This document shows positions 1 to 6,782 of a stretch of 22,911 bases of DNA, piece by piece. A program made the position numbers and the translations under genes. The notes under the pieces are model-generated. The model ran no database searches. It saw only the letters and a list, made by a program, of their open reading frames with translations, and had not been told where the DNA came from. Position 1 is the stretch's first letter. Every line of letters begins with the position of its first letter. Location: positions 1 to 22,911 of the forward strand of contig JAQCNN010000270.1 in NCBI GenBank assembly GCA_028275005.1. The letters are read 5' to 3'. This stretch comes from Salinirussus sp. GTDB taxonomy: Archaea > Halobacteriota > Halobacteria > Halobacteriales > Haloarculaceae.

Positions 1-82
1 CTACTTCGCGACTCGACAGGAGTTCGAGAGCACAACCCGAGAGGCGATTGGGACAGGGCCGGTCCCGACGACAGAGGAGTAA
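1..82 (+). CDS. C-terminal fragment of an unidentified protein
   Basis: Only the last 26 codons are inside the window, read in the frame beginning at base 2 and ending with TAA at 80-82. The residues (start YFATRQEFES, end PVPTTEE) give no recognisable motif. The frame has typical haloarchaeal codon use and runs tail to tail into nreA with a 10-bp gap, which is why I accept it as a real gene end. No function can be assigned from this piece. Confidence 0.5.
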   Translation, partial: YFATRQEFESTTREAIGTGPVPTTEE

Positions 83-92
83 GCCGGCCGGG

Positions 93-1346
93 TCAGAAGT
101 CAGTCAGCCGTGACTGGAGACCCGCCACGAGGTCCGACTTTCGTCGAAGTGCGGTAGAGGAGACAGGTAGCTGTGGGGCGAGCTGGCGAACCGCAGCGTG
201 AAACGACTCGGCAACCGCAGGCTCGCCTCCGAAGGCATCCCGGACCCCTTCGCGGGTCTGCCAGACGCCGACGGGGGCCCAGTACTCCTCGCTCGCGTGT
301 CGGATCACCAGACAGGTCGCCTGGCGACCGACCGACGCGAGGTGTTCGAGGACACCCAGCCGGGTGGCGTAGTACGCCCCTGCGGTCTCGCTGACGTACC
401 CGGTCCGGCCGTCGTACGACTCGCTGTCGGCGGCCATGTAGTACTCGCCGTCGGGCTCGGGGTTCCAGACACTCCCCGGTGCCTTTAGCTCGACGAGTTC
501 GAACTCCCAGTTGCCCGGTGCCAGGACCACCCAGTAGTCGTTCCCGAGATAGGCGTTGTGCCAGACCTGGACCTGGTCGATAGATGGTGACGAGCGGACC
601 TGCCCGCGGAGATACTGGCCCACGGTGTCGTCGACGGCGGTGATCGACCACCGGGTCGGGACGAGCCGACGGTTTCGCCCCTGCCCGAGAGCCCCCGCGG
701 AGAGGATCGTGTTGATGTCGTAGACGTCGAAGTCCCGCCGGTAGAGGTAGGTGATTGCACCCTCGGCCCGCCAGTCGTCGTCCGCAAGCGTCTTTTCGAC
801 CGACCGAGGGACGTGAGGGTTCTCGGCCAGGTCCGCGGAGGTCGCACGGGCCCGGGGCCCGGTTGGCGTCTGGATATCGTCGAGTGTCAGGTTTAGTTCG
901 GGTGTATCGCTCAGGCCGACTTCCACGTCGACAGGGTGGTCGGCGATGGCGACCTCACGCTGGACGCCGACGAACCCATCCCAGACGTCGGTGACGTCGA
1001 CCCCCGTCGGCCGGGTGGAGTTCAGTAGCCCCGTCCGGCGCTGGAGGATATCGTCGATATCGAGCCCCTCACGGTACCAGTGGCCGCCGGTAGCGTAGCT
1101 CCTGGCGTCCGGTTCCCGGTCCATCGGGGAGAGGAGACCGGTCGAGACACTTGGGTAGTCGGACCGGCCGACGAAGATCTCGGGTGCGGTCGCGCCGAAC
1201 AGGGAGTCCCCCTGGACGGTCTCCTGGAACTGGCGTTCGACCTCGTCGAGATAGTCGGTGACCTCGTAGGACTTCTCGCGGGCCAGTCGCCGGCGCTCGG
1301 CGGCCTCGTCACGCTCGAAATCCTCGATGAACTCCCCGAGTCGCAT
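93..1346 (-). CDS. nreA: NreA-type archaeal DNA repair protein with C-terminal PCNA-binding motif
   Basis: This 417-aa protein has the length and sequence character of the archaeal Nre family (Nre_N followed by Nre_C domains), known in Haloferax to act in DNA damage repair. The body is acidic and rich in Asp, and there is no cysteine-rich N-terminal zinc finger, which fits NreA rather than NreB. The last seven residues, Q411-S-R-L414-T-D-F417, are a QxxLxxF PIP box, so it should bind the sliding clamp PCNA; this placement at the extreme C-terminus is what is reported for NreA. The ATG at 1346 is preceded only by a weak TATA-like TTCATC (minus strand, 1377-1372, 31 nt upstream). The gene lies 189 bp downstream of tfb on the same strand. 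Family assignment is firm; the exact biochemical activity of Nre proteins is not established. Confidence 0.85.
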   Translation of the reverse strand: MRLGEFIEDFERDEAAERRRLAREKSYEVTDYLDEVERQFQETVQGDSLFGATAPEIFVGRSDYPSVSTGLLSPMDREPDARSYATGGHWYREGLDIDDILQRRTGLLNSTRPTGVDVTDVWDGFVGVQREVAIADHPVDVEVGLSDTPELNLTLDDIQTPTGPRARATSADLAENPHVPRSVEKTLADDDWRAEGAITYLYRRDFDVYDINTILSAGALGQGRNRRLVPTRWSITAVDDTVGQYLRGQVRSSPSIDQVQVWHNAYLGNDYWVVLAPGNWEFELVELKAPGSVWNPEPDGEYYMAADSESYDGRTGYVSETAGAYYATRLGVLEHLASVGRQATCLVIRHASEEYWAPVGVWQTREGVRDAFGGEPAVAESFHAAVRQLAPQLPVSSTALRRKSDLVAGLQSRLTDF

Positions 1347-1535
1347 TCTCCGTGGTTACGTGGGTGTCGGTGATGAATCTGACCCCACGGTCGCGAAGGT
1401 TGCGACGTGTGGCGAACAGGCGACAGGGCTGCCTGCGAGGCGGTGTGTCGCACAACCGCGTGACCGCCCCGCAGCGACGGTCACATGCCAAGGGCTGGTC
1501 ACGGTATCGCTGATAAGTGTGAGGTGGATATCCGC

Positions 1536-2501
1536 TCAGCTGTGGATGCCCATCGCCTCGATCTGCTCCTGGTACCGGTTCCGGATCGTGACCTCCGTCA
1601 CCTGGGCGACGTCGGCGACCTCGCGCTGGGTCTTCTTCTCGTTGCACAGCAGCGAGGCAGCGTAGATGGCGGCCGCCGCGTAGCCGGTCGGTGACTTGCC
1701 CGACAGCAACCCCTCCTCGGCGGTCGTCTCGATGATGTCATTTGCCTTTGTCTGGACCTCCTCGGAGAGTTCGAGCTCCGAACAGAACCGGGGGACGTAC
1801 TTCTTCGGGTCGACCGGCTCCATCTCCAGGCCCAGCTCCTGGGAGATGTAGCGGTAGGTGCGCCCGATCTCCTTTCGTTCGACGCGGGAGACGTCGGAGA
1901 TCTCCTCGAGACTGCGGGGGATCCCTTCCTTTCGACAGGCGGCGTACAGCGCGGAGGTGGCGACACCCTCAATCGAGCGACCTCGGATGAGGTCCTCGTC
2001 GAGTGCGCGCCGGTAGATGACGGAGGCGACCTCCCGGACGGACCGTGGAACGCCGAGTGCGGAGGCCATCCGGTCGATCTCGGAGAGGGCAAACTGGAGA
2101 TTTCGTTCGCCGGCATCCTTTGTTCGGATCCGCTCCTGCCACTTCCGGAGTCGGTGCATCTGGCTTCGTTTCTTCGAGGAGATAGACCGGCCGTAGGCGT
2201 CCTTGTCCTTCCAGTCGATAGTTGTCGTCAGCCCCTTGTCGTGCATCGTCTGTGTCGTCGGTGCGCCGACCCTGGACTTCTCCTGTCGTTCCTGGTGATT
2301 GAACGCTCGCCACTCCGGCCCCGGGTCGATGTTCTCCTCCTCGACGACGAGGCCACAGTCGTCACAGACAAGTTCACCCCGGTCGGAGCTTTTGATGATG
2401 TCGTCCGACCCACACTCCGGACAGTCGCGGACACCCTCTGTCTCCTCTTGTTCGGTTTCGGACTCGCGCTCGCGCTCCCGCTGGCGGCTGGACCGTGTCA
2501 T
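1536..2501 (-). CDS. tfb: Transcription initiation factor IIB (TFB)
   Basis: A 321-aa TFB, the archaeal homologue of TFIIB, which bridges TBP-bound TATA DNA and RNA polymerase and reads the BRE. The N-terminal zinc ribbon has C27-x2-C30 and C46-x2-C49, followed by the B-reader/linker (GPEWRAF, then [13 protein letters not shown]). Two cyclin-fold repeats fill about residues 115-210 and 215-315, the second containing the [14 protein letters not shown] helix and ending with the helix-turn-helix region ([20 protein letters not shown]). The first 25 residues are a highly charged Arg/Glu/Ser/Thr tail typical of haloarchaeal TFBs. Haloarchaea carry several TFB paralogues; which one this is cannot be told from sequence alone, so no number is given. 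It is divergent from the ribonuclease HI gene across 119 bp. Confidence 0.96.
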   Translation of the reverse strand: MTRSSRQRERERESETEQEETEGVRDCPECGSDDIIKSSDRGELVCDDCGLVVEEENIDPGPEWRAFNHQERQEKSRVGAPTTQTMHDKGLTTTIDWKDKDAYGRSISSKKRSQMHRLRKWQERIRTKDAGERNLQFALSEIDRMASALGVPRSVREVASVIYRRALDEDLIRGRSIEGVATSALYAACRKEGIPRSLEEISDVSRVERKEIGRTYRYISQELGLEMEPVDPKKYVPRFCSELELSEEVQTKANDIIETTAEEGLLSGKSPTGYAAAAIYAASLLCNEKKTQREVADVAQVTEVTIRNRYQEQIEAMGIHS

Positions 2502-2530
2502 CGCTCTTTTATAGTAGTCTTTCCAAATGT

Positions 2531-2538
2531 CTTAAATC
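2531..2538 (-). promoter_or_regulatory. TATA-like element of tfb
   Basis: Read on the minus strand this is GATTTAAG, with TTTAAG beginning 35 nt before the tfb ATG; the preceding bases (CCCAAG) are purine-containing as in a BRE. This predicts a transcript start a few bases upstream of the ATG. On the plus strand the same bases read CTTAAATC and might also serve the divergent ribonuclease HI gene with a leader of roughly 60 nt. Confidence 0.45.
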
Positions 2539-2620
2539 CTTGGGCGGTGCTCCCCGGCTTCCGTTGCCCTTGAGAGGACACAACGACAGCGCCTTGCCCG
2601 CGCCGCCCGAACAGAACCGC

Positions 2621-3214
2621 ATGCCTGTTATCGACTGCGACCCGGAGACAGCCCGGCAACGCCTGCGGGAGGCAGGTGCCGCGGTCGAGTCCGGGAACAC
2701 CGACCACGAGCGGTGGCGCGCCCAGTACGCCGGGGCAACTGCGGTCGCCTACGACGACAAGGTCGTCGTGCAGGGTGGCGACACCGCCCGTCTGGAGGGG
2801 GTCCTGGGACCCTCCAGCGGGCGTGCACACGTCTACTTCGACGGGGCCGCCCGCGGGAACCCCGGTCCGGCGGCTGTCGGGTACGTCGTCGTGACCGACG
2901 GCGGCATCGTCACCGAGGGCGGCGAGCGGGTCGGCCGGGCCACGAACAACCAGGCGGAGTACGAGGCACTGGTACAGGCGCTGGCGGTCGCCGCCGACCA
3001 CGGCTTCGACGAGGTGGTCGTACGTGGTGACTCGGAGCTCATCGTAAAGCAGGTCCGCGGTGAGTACGACACCAACGACCCCGACCTCCGGGAGTACCGG
3101 GTGCAGGCCCGGGAGCTGCTGGCGGGGTTTTCCGAGTGGGCGCTCTCGCACGTACCACGGGACATAAACGACCGCGCCGACCAACTGGCAAACGACGCAC
3201 TCGATGACGCCTGA
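2621..3214 (+). CDS. rnhA: Ribonuclease HI
   Basis: A 197-aa ribonuclease HI that cleaves the RNA strand of RNA:DNA hybrids with two metal ions. The four catalytic carboxylates are visible: D74 in VYFDGAARGNPGP, E113 in NNQAEYEAL, D137 in VRGDSEL and D187 in RADQLAN. As in other haloarchaeal enzymes the basic handle of the E. coli enzyme is lacking, and there is an N-terminal extension of about 65 residues before the first strand (DPETARQRLREAG), which is acidic and probably helical. I chose the ATG at 2621; the frame is open upstream to 2495 but that part overlaps the tfb promoter and looks non-coding. Its stop overlaps the start of the next gene by 11 bases, so the two are translated together. 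Confidence 0.93.
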   Translation: MPVIDCDPETARQRLREAGAAVESGNTDHERWRAQYAGATAVAYDDKVVVQGGDTARLEGVLGPSSGRAHVYFDGAARGNPGPAAVGYVVVTDGGIVTEGGERVGRATNNQAEYEALVQALAVAADHGFDEVVVRGDSELIVKQVRGEYDTNDPDLREYRVQARELLAGFSEWALSHVPRDINDRADQLANDALDDA

Positions 3215-3758
3215 CACGGTTCCAGAGGAGACGAAAGCGAGGGCAGAGCAACTCACACGGCAGGCCCGCAAGGCAGCCGACGAGCGCGAGGTCGACGCGT
3301 ACCGCAAGGAGCGTGCGAACCTGCTGGCCGAGCATGGCTACGTCGGCCGGGTTCGCGAGGAGGACCGGGCCGTGCTCGTCCTCTATCCGGCGGAGTGGGT
3401 GGAGGACGGGACGGTCCATCCCGACCGGATCGACGACATCGACCGCGGGGTCGAGATCCCCCTGGACGGCCCCGGTGAGGATGTCGCGTGGGAGACAGTG
3501 GCGGCACACAACAACGAGGTCGCGGCGGCCGTCAGAGCGGAGCACGGGCCCGTCCACGGGGCCAACGCGGAGGCACTCGCGGAGTTCTGTAACAATCACT
3601 ACGCGAAGCCGGTCGAGAAGCTCTCACCGGAGGAACGCGAGGAGTTTCTGACCGAGTACTACCGGCGCAACGTCTGGCCGACTGAAAACGAAGAGGCGGT
3701 AATCGAGGAGTCGGTGTCGCTGACGGTCGAGACGGCGTCTACCGGGCAGCCTCGATGA
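3204..3758 (+). CDS. rnhA operon protein (haloarchaeal family of unknown function)
   Basis: A 184-aa acidic cytoplasmic protein starting with ATG inside the last codons of rnhA (11-base overlap). It is the gene haloarchaeal annotations call rnhA operon protein; I believe it belongs to a family now listed as DUF7108. The N-terminal 50 residues form a charged helix (ETKARAEQLTRQARKAADER), the middle contains a beta-strand core (AVLVLYPAEWVEDG) followed by a conserved-looking helical segment with FCNNHYAKPVEKL, and the tail is acidic. No catalytic motif or membrane segment is seen. Coupling to rnhA suggests a role linked to RNA:DNA hybrid processing, but this is inference only. Its last 20 bases overlap the 3' end of the convergent PadR gene. 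Confidence 0.85.
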   Translation: MTPDTVPEETKARAEQLTRQARKAADEREVDAYRKERANLLAEHGYVGRVREEDRAVLVLYPAEWVEDGTVHPDRIDDIDRGVEIPLDGPGEDVAWETVAAHNNEVAAAVRAEHGPVHGANAEALAEFCNNHYAKPVEKLSPEEREEFLTEYYRRNVWPTENEEAVIEESVSLTVETASTGQPR

Positions 3759-4098
3759 GATCTTGCAGGTCGGCCGCACGCTCCTCGTCGGTGACGGTCT
3801 TCGAGAAGGTCCAGGAGAGCTGGTCGAGAAGCGCCTGGTAGCCCTCCTCGGTCAGGGCGTACTGGTTGGTCCGCTTGTCGAGTTCGCTCTTTTCGACCAG
3901 CCCCATCTCCACGAGGTCGTCCAGGTTCGGGTAGAGACGGCCGTGGTTGACCTCCGAGTCGTAGTACGTCTCGAGTTCTCGCTTGATCGCAAGCCCGTAT
4001 CGGGCCTCCTCGGCCAGGATCGTCAGGACGTTTTGCTGGAACGCGGTCAGTTCGCGCGCGACATTCGGGCTGTCGGGAACCGTCTGTGCCTCTGACAT
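3739..4098 (-). CDS. PadR-family winged-helix transcriptional regulator
   Basis: A 119-aa protein with the PadR/HTH pattern: helix 1 (ELTAFQQNVLTILAEE, about 16-31), the recognition region YGLAIKRELETYYDSEVNHGRLYPNLDDL split by the typical Y-G-x2-I motif (34-62), and a wing (LVEKSELDKRTNQYALTEEG, 67-86) followed by a C-terminal dimerisation helix. It therefore should bind DNA as a dimer and usually represses. The start at 4098 is preferred over the longer open frame to 4326, because a TATA element (TTAAATA) starts exactly 29 nt upstream, giving a leaderless mRNA, and because the upstream frame has low-complexity non-coding composition. Two perfect inverted repeats sit directly on this promoter, pointing to autoregulation. 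The ppa gene diverges from the same 185-bp region. Confidence 0.88.
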   Translation of the reverse strand: MSEAQTVPDSPNVARELTAFQQNVLTILAEEARYGLAIKRELETYYDSEVNHGRLYPNLDDLVEMGLVEKSELDKRTNQYALTEEGYQALLDQLSWTFSKTVTDEERAADLQDLIEAAR

Positions 4099-4102
4099 AC
4101 TG

Positions 4103-4120
4103 CGATTCAAGTTGTAATCG
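4103..4120. promoter_or_regulatory. Second inverted repeat between the PadR TATA box and its start codon
   Basis: CGATT-N8-AATCG, perfect 5-bp arms, occupies the interval between the TATA element and the ATG and abuts the first dyad with one base between. It could be a second operator half-site set, or chance, since the arms are short. Confidence 0.35.
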
Positions 4121-4127
4121 TATTTAA
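4121..4127 (-). promoter_or_regulatory. TATA element of the PadR gene
   Basis: On the minus strand this reads TTAAATA and begins 29 nt before the ATG at 4098, the standard haloarchaeal spacing for a leaderless transcript. It forms one arm of the overlapping inverted repeat at 4122-4139. Confidence 0.6.
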
Positions 4128-4139
4128 CGCTTGTTAAAT
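4122..4139. promoter_or_regulatory. Inverted repeat over the PadR promoter (probable operator)
   Basis: The bases ATTTAAC-GCTT-GTTAAAT form a perfect dyad with 7-bp arms and a 4-bp spacer. One arm coincides with the TATA/BRE of the PadR gene, so a dimeric regulator bound here would block TFB/TBP. PadR proteins commonly repress their own genes from such dyads; that this one does so is inference. Confidence 0.6.
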
Positions 4140-4253
4140 CTCTGAGGGATTCTCCGAGGGAGATAGAGGGGTTGGTCAGTGTAACCGCCGTTCGACCGCG
4201 ATGTCTACAACTGCGACCGGCGGGCGGGGCTGCGCCCGCCGAGACCGAAAGTA

Positions 4254-4260
4254 GTTTTTC
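4254..4260 (+). promoter_or_regulatory. Weak TATA-like element of ppa
   Basis: GTTTTTC, with its T-run starting 29 nt before the ppa ATG at 4284. It is the only A/T-rich stretch in an otherwise GC-rich leader and has the spacing seen at other genes in the window, but it is not a canonical TTTAWA. Confidence 0.35.
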
Positions 4261-4283
4261 GAGCGGCGACCGACCGCGAGACG

Positions 4284-4814
4284 ATGGTGAACCTCTGGGA
4301 AGACCTCGAGACCGGCCCGAACCCACCCGAAGAGATCTACGCTGTCGTCGAGTGCCTGAAAGGTGAGCGCAACAAGTACGAGTACGACAAGGACCTCCCC
4401 GGTGTCGTGTTGGACCGGGTGCTTCACAGCAACGTCCACTACCCCTCCGACTACGGGTTTATTCCGCAGTCGTACTACGATGACGAGGACCCCTTCGACG
4501 TGCTCGTGTTAGTCGAGGACCAGACGTTCCCGGGCTGTGTCGTCGAGGCTCGCCCGGTCGCGTTGATGCGGATGGACGACGACGGCGAGCAGGACGACAA
4601 GGTCATCGCGGTCCCGACCGAGGACCCTCGCTTCGACCACGTCGAGGATATCGGGGATATCCCACAGCAGACCCTCGACGAGATCGACGAGTTCTTCGCG
4701 ACGTACAAGAACCTCGAGGAGGGCAAGGAGGTCGAGACGCTCGGCTGGGAGGACAAGGCGGCCGCAAAGGAGGCCATCGAGCACGCGATGGAACTCTACG
4801 AGGAGGCGTTCTGA
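4284..4814 (+). CDS. ppa: Inorganic pyrophosphatase (family I, soluble)
   Basis: A 176-aa family I pyrophosphatase, which hydrolyses PPi to two phosphates in the cytoplasm and pulls biosynthetic reactions forward. The metal-binding signature is D67-E-D69-P-F-D72, matching the D-x-D-P-x-D motif, and the second acidic/Lys site is D104-D-K106. The upstream KYEYDKD segment and the YPSDYGFIPQSYYDDEDPFD block are the standard substrate-binding loops. Length is normal for the family. The start gives MVNLWEDLETGPNPPEEIYA, the usual haloarchaeal N-terminus. It diverges from the PadR gene and is convergent with the small DUF2892 gene 29 bp downstream. Confidence 0.97.
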   Translation: MVNLWEDLETGPNPPEEIYAVVECLKGERNKYEYDKDLPGVVLDRVLHSNVHYPSDYGFIPQSYYDDEDPFDVLVLVEDQTFPGCVVEARPVALMRMDDDGEQDDKVIAVPTEDPRFDHVEDIGDIPQQTLDEIDEFFATYKNLEEGKEVETLGWEDKAAAKEAIEHAMELYEEAF

Positions 4815-4843
4815 GCCGCTGTGTGAGTGCCGACCTGCGCGTC

Positions 4844-5065
4844 TCAGCAGGTGTCCCCGCAGGTATCGATGCCGAGCAACCTGTTCAGTAGGCACCGCTG
4901 TGTCACAGCGTTGAACAGGAGTCCAGCGGCACCCGCAAGCGCCACCAGAGCCAGGGACCGGCCGGCGACGTCGGTCGCCAGACCGGCGAGTGCAACGGTC
5001 AACAGGACCGCGCCGGCGAGAAACCGGATCTGTCTGTCCAGCCCTCCGACGTTCTTTGCGAGCAT
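4844..5065 (-). CDS. Small DUF2892-type membrane protein
   Basis: A 73-aa protein with the DUF2892 (YgaP-like membrane domain) pattern: an N-terminal N-V-G-G-L-D-R-x-I-R amphipathic start, two hydrophobic segments at about 15-30 and 37-53, and a Cys-containing tail (C58 in RCLLNRLLG, then C69 and C73 at the very end). In this family the tail usually reads C-x-L-x-x-L-L-G-x-x-T-C, as here. The domain forms dimeric two-helix bundles and is often linked to rhodanese/sulfur or redox functions; nothing next door confirms that. I chose the ATG at 5065 because the family starts with this motif; the frame continues open far upstream but is not coding there. It is convergent with ppa. Confidence 0.85.
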   Translation of the reverse strand: MLAKNVGGLDRQIRFLAGAVLLTVALAGLATDVAGRSLALVALAGAAGLLFNAVTQRCLLNRLLGIDTCGDTC

Positions 5066-5438
5066 ACCCTCTCTATCTGCGCGAGTCACTTCAACGCTAT
5101 CACGACCGCTCGTGTCTCGAGAGCCACTGCACCGTCCACGGTCCCGGGACACGCCGGTGATATACACCATGGTTATCGCGGCAGGCCTTGCCGATGAATT
5201 ATGAGCATGGGTAATTACTTCAGCCTCCGGGGGGAACAATAGGGTGATGGCAGCGAGACACCCCCCGGTGGGCATCGCCCACCCGACAGTCGTTCCGGAG
5301 AACTTCGACCCCGACAGCGACGGCGGCAACGAGTGTTCGGACCCTTCCGAGGGCGTCTGAGCACGACCGTGACCCCGGGCGCCCACTGCCGAGACCACAT
5401 GACGAACCTTCTTGTCCCCCCAGACCGGTAGGACGGGT
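5066..5438. other. 373-bp intergenic region without a firm gene
   Basis: This gap separates the divergent DUF2892 and phosphodiesterase genes. It contains the most A/T-rich part of the area (5160-5240, with GAATTATGAG and the palindrome GTAATTAC at 5211-5218), a short stem CGGCA-N5-TGCCG at 5179-5193, and one possible 37-aa ORF at 5247-5360 described separately. No tRNA, repeat or transposon remnant is seen. Confidence 0.6.
5247..5360 (+). CDS. Possible 37-aa small protein
   Basis: ATG at 5247 (with an in-frame GTG just before, at 5244) to TGA at 5358-5360. The translation is Asp/Glu-rich in its second half (VVPENFDPDSDGG) and third codon positions are mostly G or C, as in real haloarchaeal genes. 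An A/T-rich GTAATTAC lies about 29-36 nt upstream of the start. I do not recognise a family; there is no CxxC motif and no membrane segment. It could be a decayed gene end or chance. Confidence 0.25.
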   Translation: MAARHPPVGIAHPTVVPENFDPDSDGGNECSDPSEGV

Positions 5439-6782
5439 ATGGGTCTGTTTGACCGACTCCGTGGCGACGAGGGGCCCCGAGTCGCCTTTTTTGGTATTGA
5501 TGGCGTGCCGTTCAGTCTCCTTGACGACCACCCCGACGAGTTCGAACATCTCGCAGCACTCGCCGAGGACGGAAGCGCGGGGGCGATCGACAGTATCGTA
5601 CCCCCGGAGTCAAGCGCCTGCTGGCCGTCGCTGACGACCGGTGTCAACCCCGGTGAGACCGGTGTCTACGGCTTTCAGGACCGCGAGAACGGTTCCTACG
5701 ACACCTACGTCCCGATGGGCCGGGACGTCCAGGCGACCAGGCTCTGGCAGCGGGTGACCGACGCCGGCCGGGACGCGACGGTGATGAACGTCCCCGTCAC
5801 GTTCCCGCCGGAGGAGGACATCCAGCGGATGGTCTCGGGCTTTCTCTCCCCCGGCATCGACCGGGCCGCCCAGCCGGAGGAACTCCGAACCCGCTTAGAC
5901 AGCCTGGACTACCGGATCGACGCCAACGCAAAGCTCGGTCACGACGACGACAAGTCCGCGTTCATCGAAGACGCCCACGAGACGCTGGACGCCCGCTTCG
6001 AGACGTTCAAACACTACATCCGGGAGGATGACTGGGACCTCTTCTTTGGCGTCTTCATGACCACCGACCGGGTCAACCACTTCCTGTTCAAACACTACAG
6101 CAGGGACGGGGAGTACCGTCAGGACTTTATCGACTTCTACCGGAAGCTCGACCGGTATCTCGGCGAACTCCGGGGGATGCTCGGTGACGATACGACGATG
6201 ATGGTCGCCTCCGACCACGGCTTCACCACACTGGAGTACGAGGTCCACCTCAACGAGTGGCTCCGTCAGGAGGGGTGGCTCTCCTACGACGACGACGACC
6301 ACGACGAACTCGACGACATCCACGAGTCGAGTCGCGCGTACTCGCTGATCCCCGGCCGCTTCTACATCAACCTCGAAGGTCGCGAACCCCGTGGCAGCGT
6401 CCCCGAGGCCGAGTACGAGGCGGTCAGGGATGAGCTAAAGACAAAACTCGAAGCCCTGGAGGGGCCGGACGGGAATCCGGTCGCCGACCGGGTCGAGACA
6501 AAGGAAGACGCCTACCGTGGCGACCACGACGCCATCGCGCCGGACCTGACTGTCGTCCCGAACCACGGCTTCGACCTCAAGGCGGGGTTCAAGGGTAGCA
6601 AAGAGGTGTTCGGCACCGGCCCACGCAACGGGATGCACAGCTTCGACAACGCCTCGCTGTTTGTCGACGACCCCGAGGCGTCGATGCGTGACGCCGACCT
6701 CTACGACGTCGCCCCGACGATCCTCTCGCTGATGGATATCGACTACGACCGCACGGAGTTCGACGGCGCGAGCCTCGTCTAA
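5439..6782 (+). CDS. Alkaline phosphatase-superfamily protein (type I phosphodiesterase/nucleotide pyrophosphatase-like)
   Basis: A 447-aa soluble protein of the alkaline phosphatase fold, phosphodiesterase branch. Metal and catalytic sites are in the expected order: D21 in FFGIDG, the nucleophile region PPESSACWPSLTTG (56-68; a Ser near 58-64 takes the place of the Thr/Ser nucleophile), D210 and H214 in MTTDRVNHF, D259-H260-G in VASDHGF, and H400 in GMHSF. Such enzymes hydrolyse phosphodiester, phosphomonoester or phosphonate bonds; the substrate cannot be read from the sequence. There is no signal peptide or membrane segment, so it is cytoplasmic. The start at 5439 was taken over the upstream ATG-less extension because MGLFDRLRG is a typical beginning. 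It ends with a 4-bp tail-to-tail overlap with cetZ. Confidence 0.87.
   Translation: MGLFDRLRGDEGPRVAFFGIDGVPFSLLDDHPDEFEHLAALAEDGSAGAIDSIVPPESSACWPSLTTGVNPGETGVYGFQDRENGSYDTYVPMGRDVQATRLWQRVTDAGRDATVMNVPVTFPPEEDIQRMVSGFLSPGIDRAAQPEELRTRLDSLDYRIDANAKLGHDDDKSAFIEDAHETLDARFETFKHYIREDDWDLFFGVFMTTDRVNHFLFKHYSRDGEYRQDFIDFYRKLDRYLGELRGMLGDDTTMMVASDHGFTTLEYEVHLNEWLRQEGWLSYDDDDHDELDDIHESSRAYSLIPGRFYINLEGREPRGSVPEAEYEAVRDELKTKLEALEGPDGNPVADRVETKEDAYRGDHDAIAPDLTVVPNHGFDLKAGFKGSKEVFGTGPRNGMHSFDNASLFVDDPEASMRDADLYDVAPTILSLMDIDYDRTEFDGASLV

Noticed and set aside
1347..1535. A possible small gene or RNA between nreA and tfb
   Set aside because: No tRNA or structured RNA pattern found and the short frames here have no coding-like composition; it probably holds only the nreA promoter and tfb 3' end.
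2506..2514. CTATAAAAG just upstream of tfb as its TATA box
   Set aside because: Only about 12 nt before the ATG, too near for a start at or before that codon, and no in-frame Met is available further inside the N-terminal tail.
4099..4326. Extension of the PadR protein to a start at 4326
   Set aside because: The added part is Ser/Arg/Pro-rich, runs through the dyads and TATA box and into the ppa start; the family begins near the chosen Met.
5179..5193. Stem CGGCA-N5-TGCCG as a terminator or riboswitch part
   Set aside because: Short arms, no U-run after it on either strand and not at a gene end.
5170..5205. An 11-codon ORF (ATG GTT ATC ... TGA) in the intergenic gap
   Set aside because: Too short to be supported, no matching start signals.
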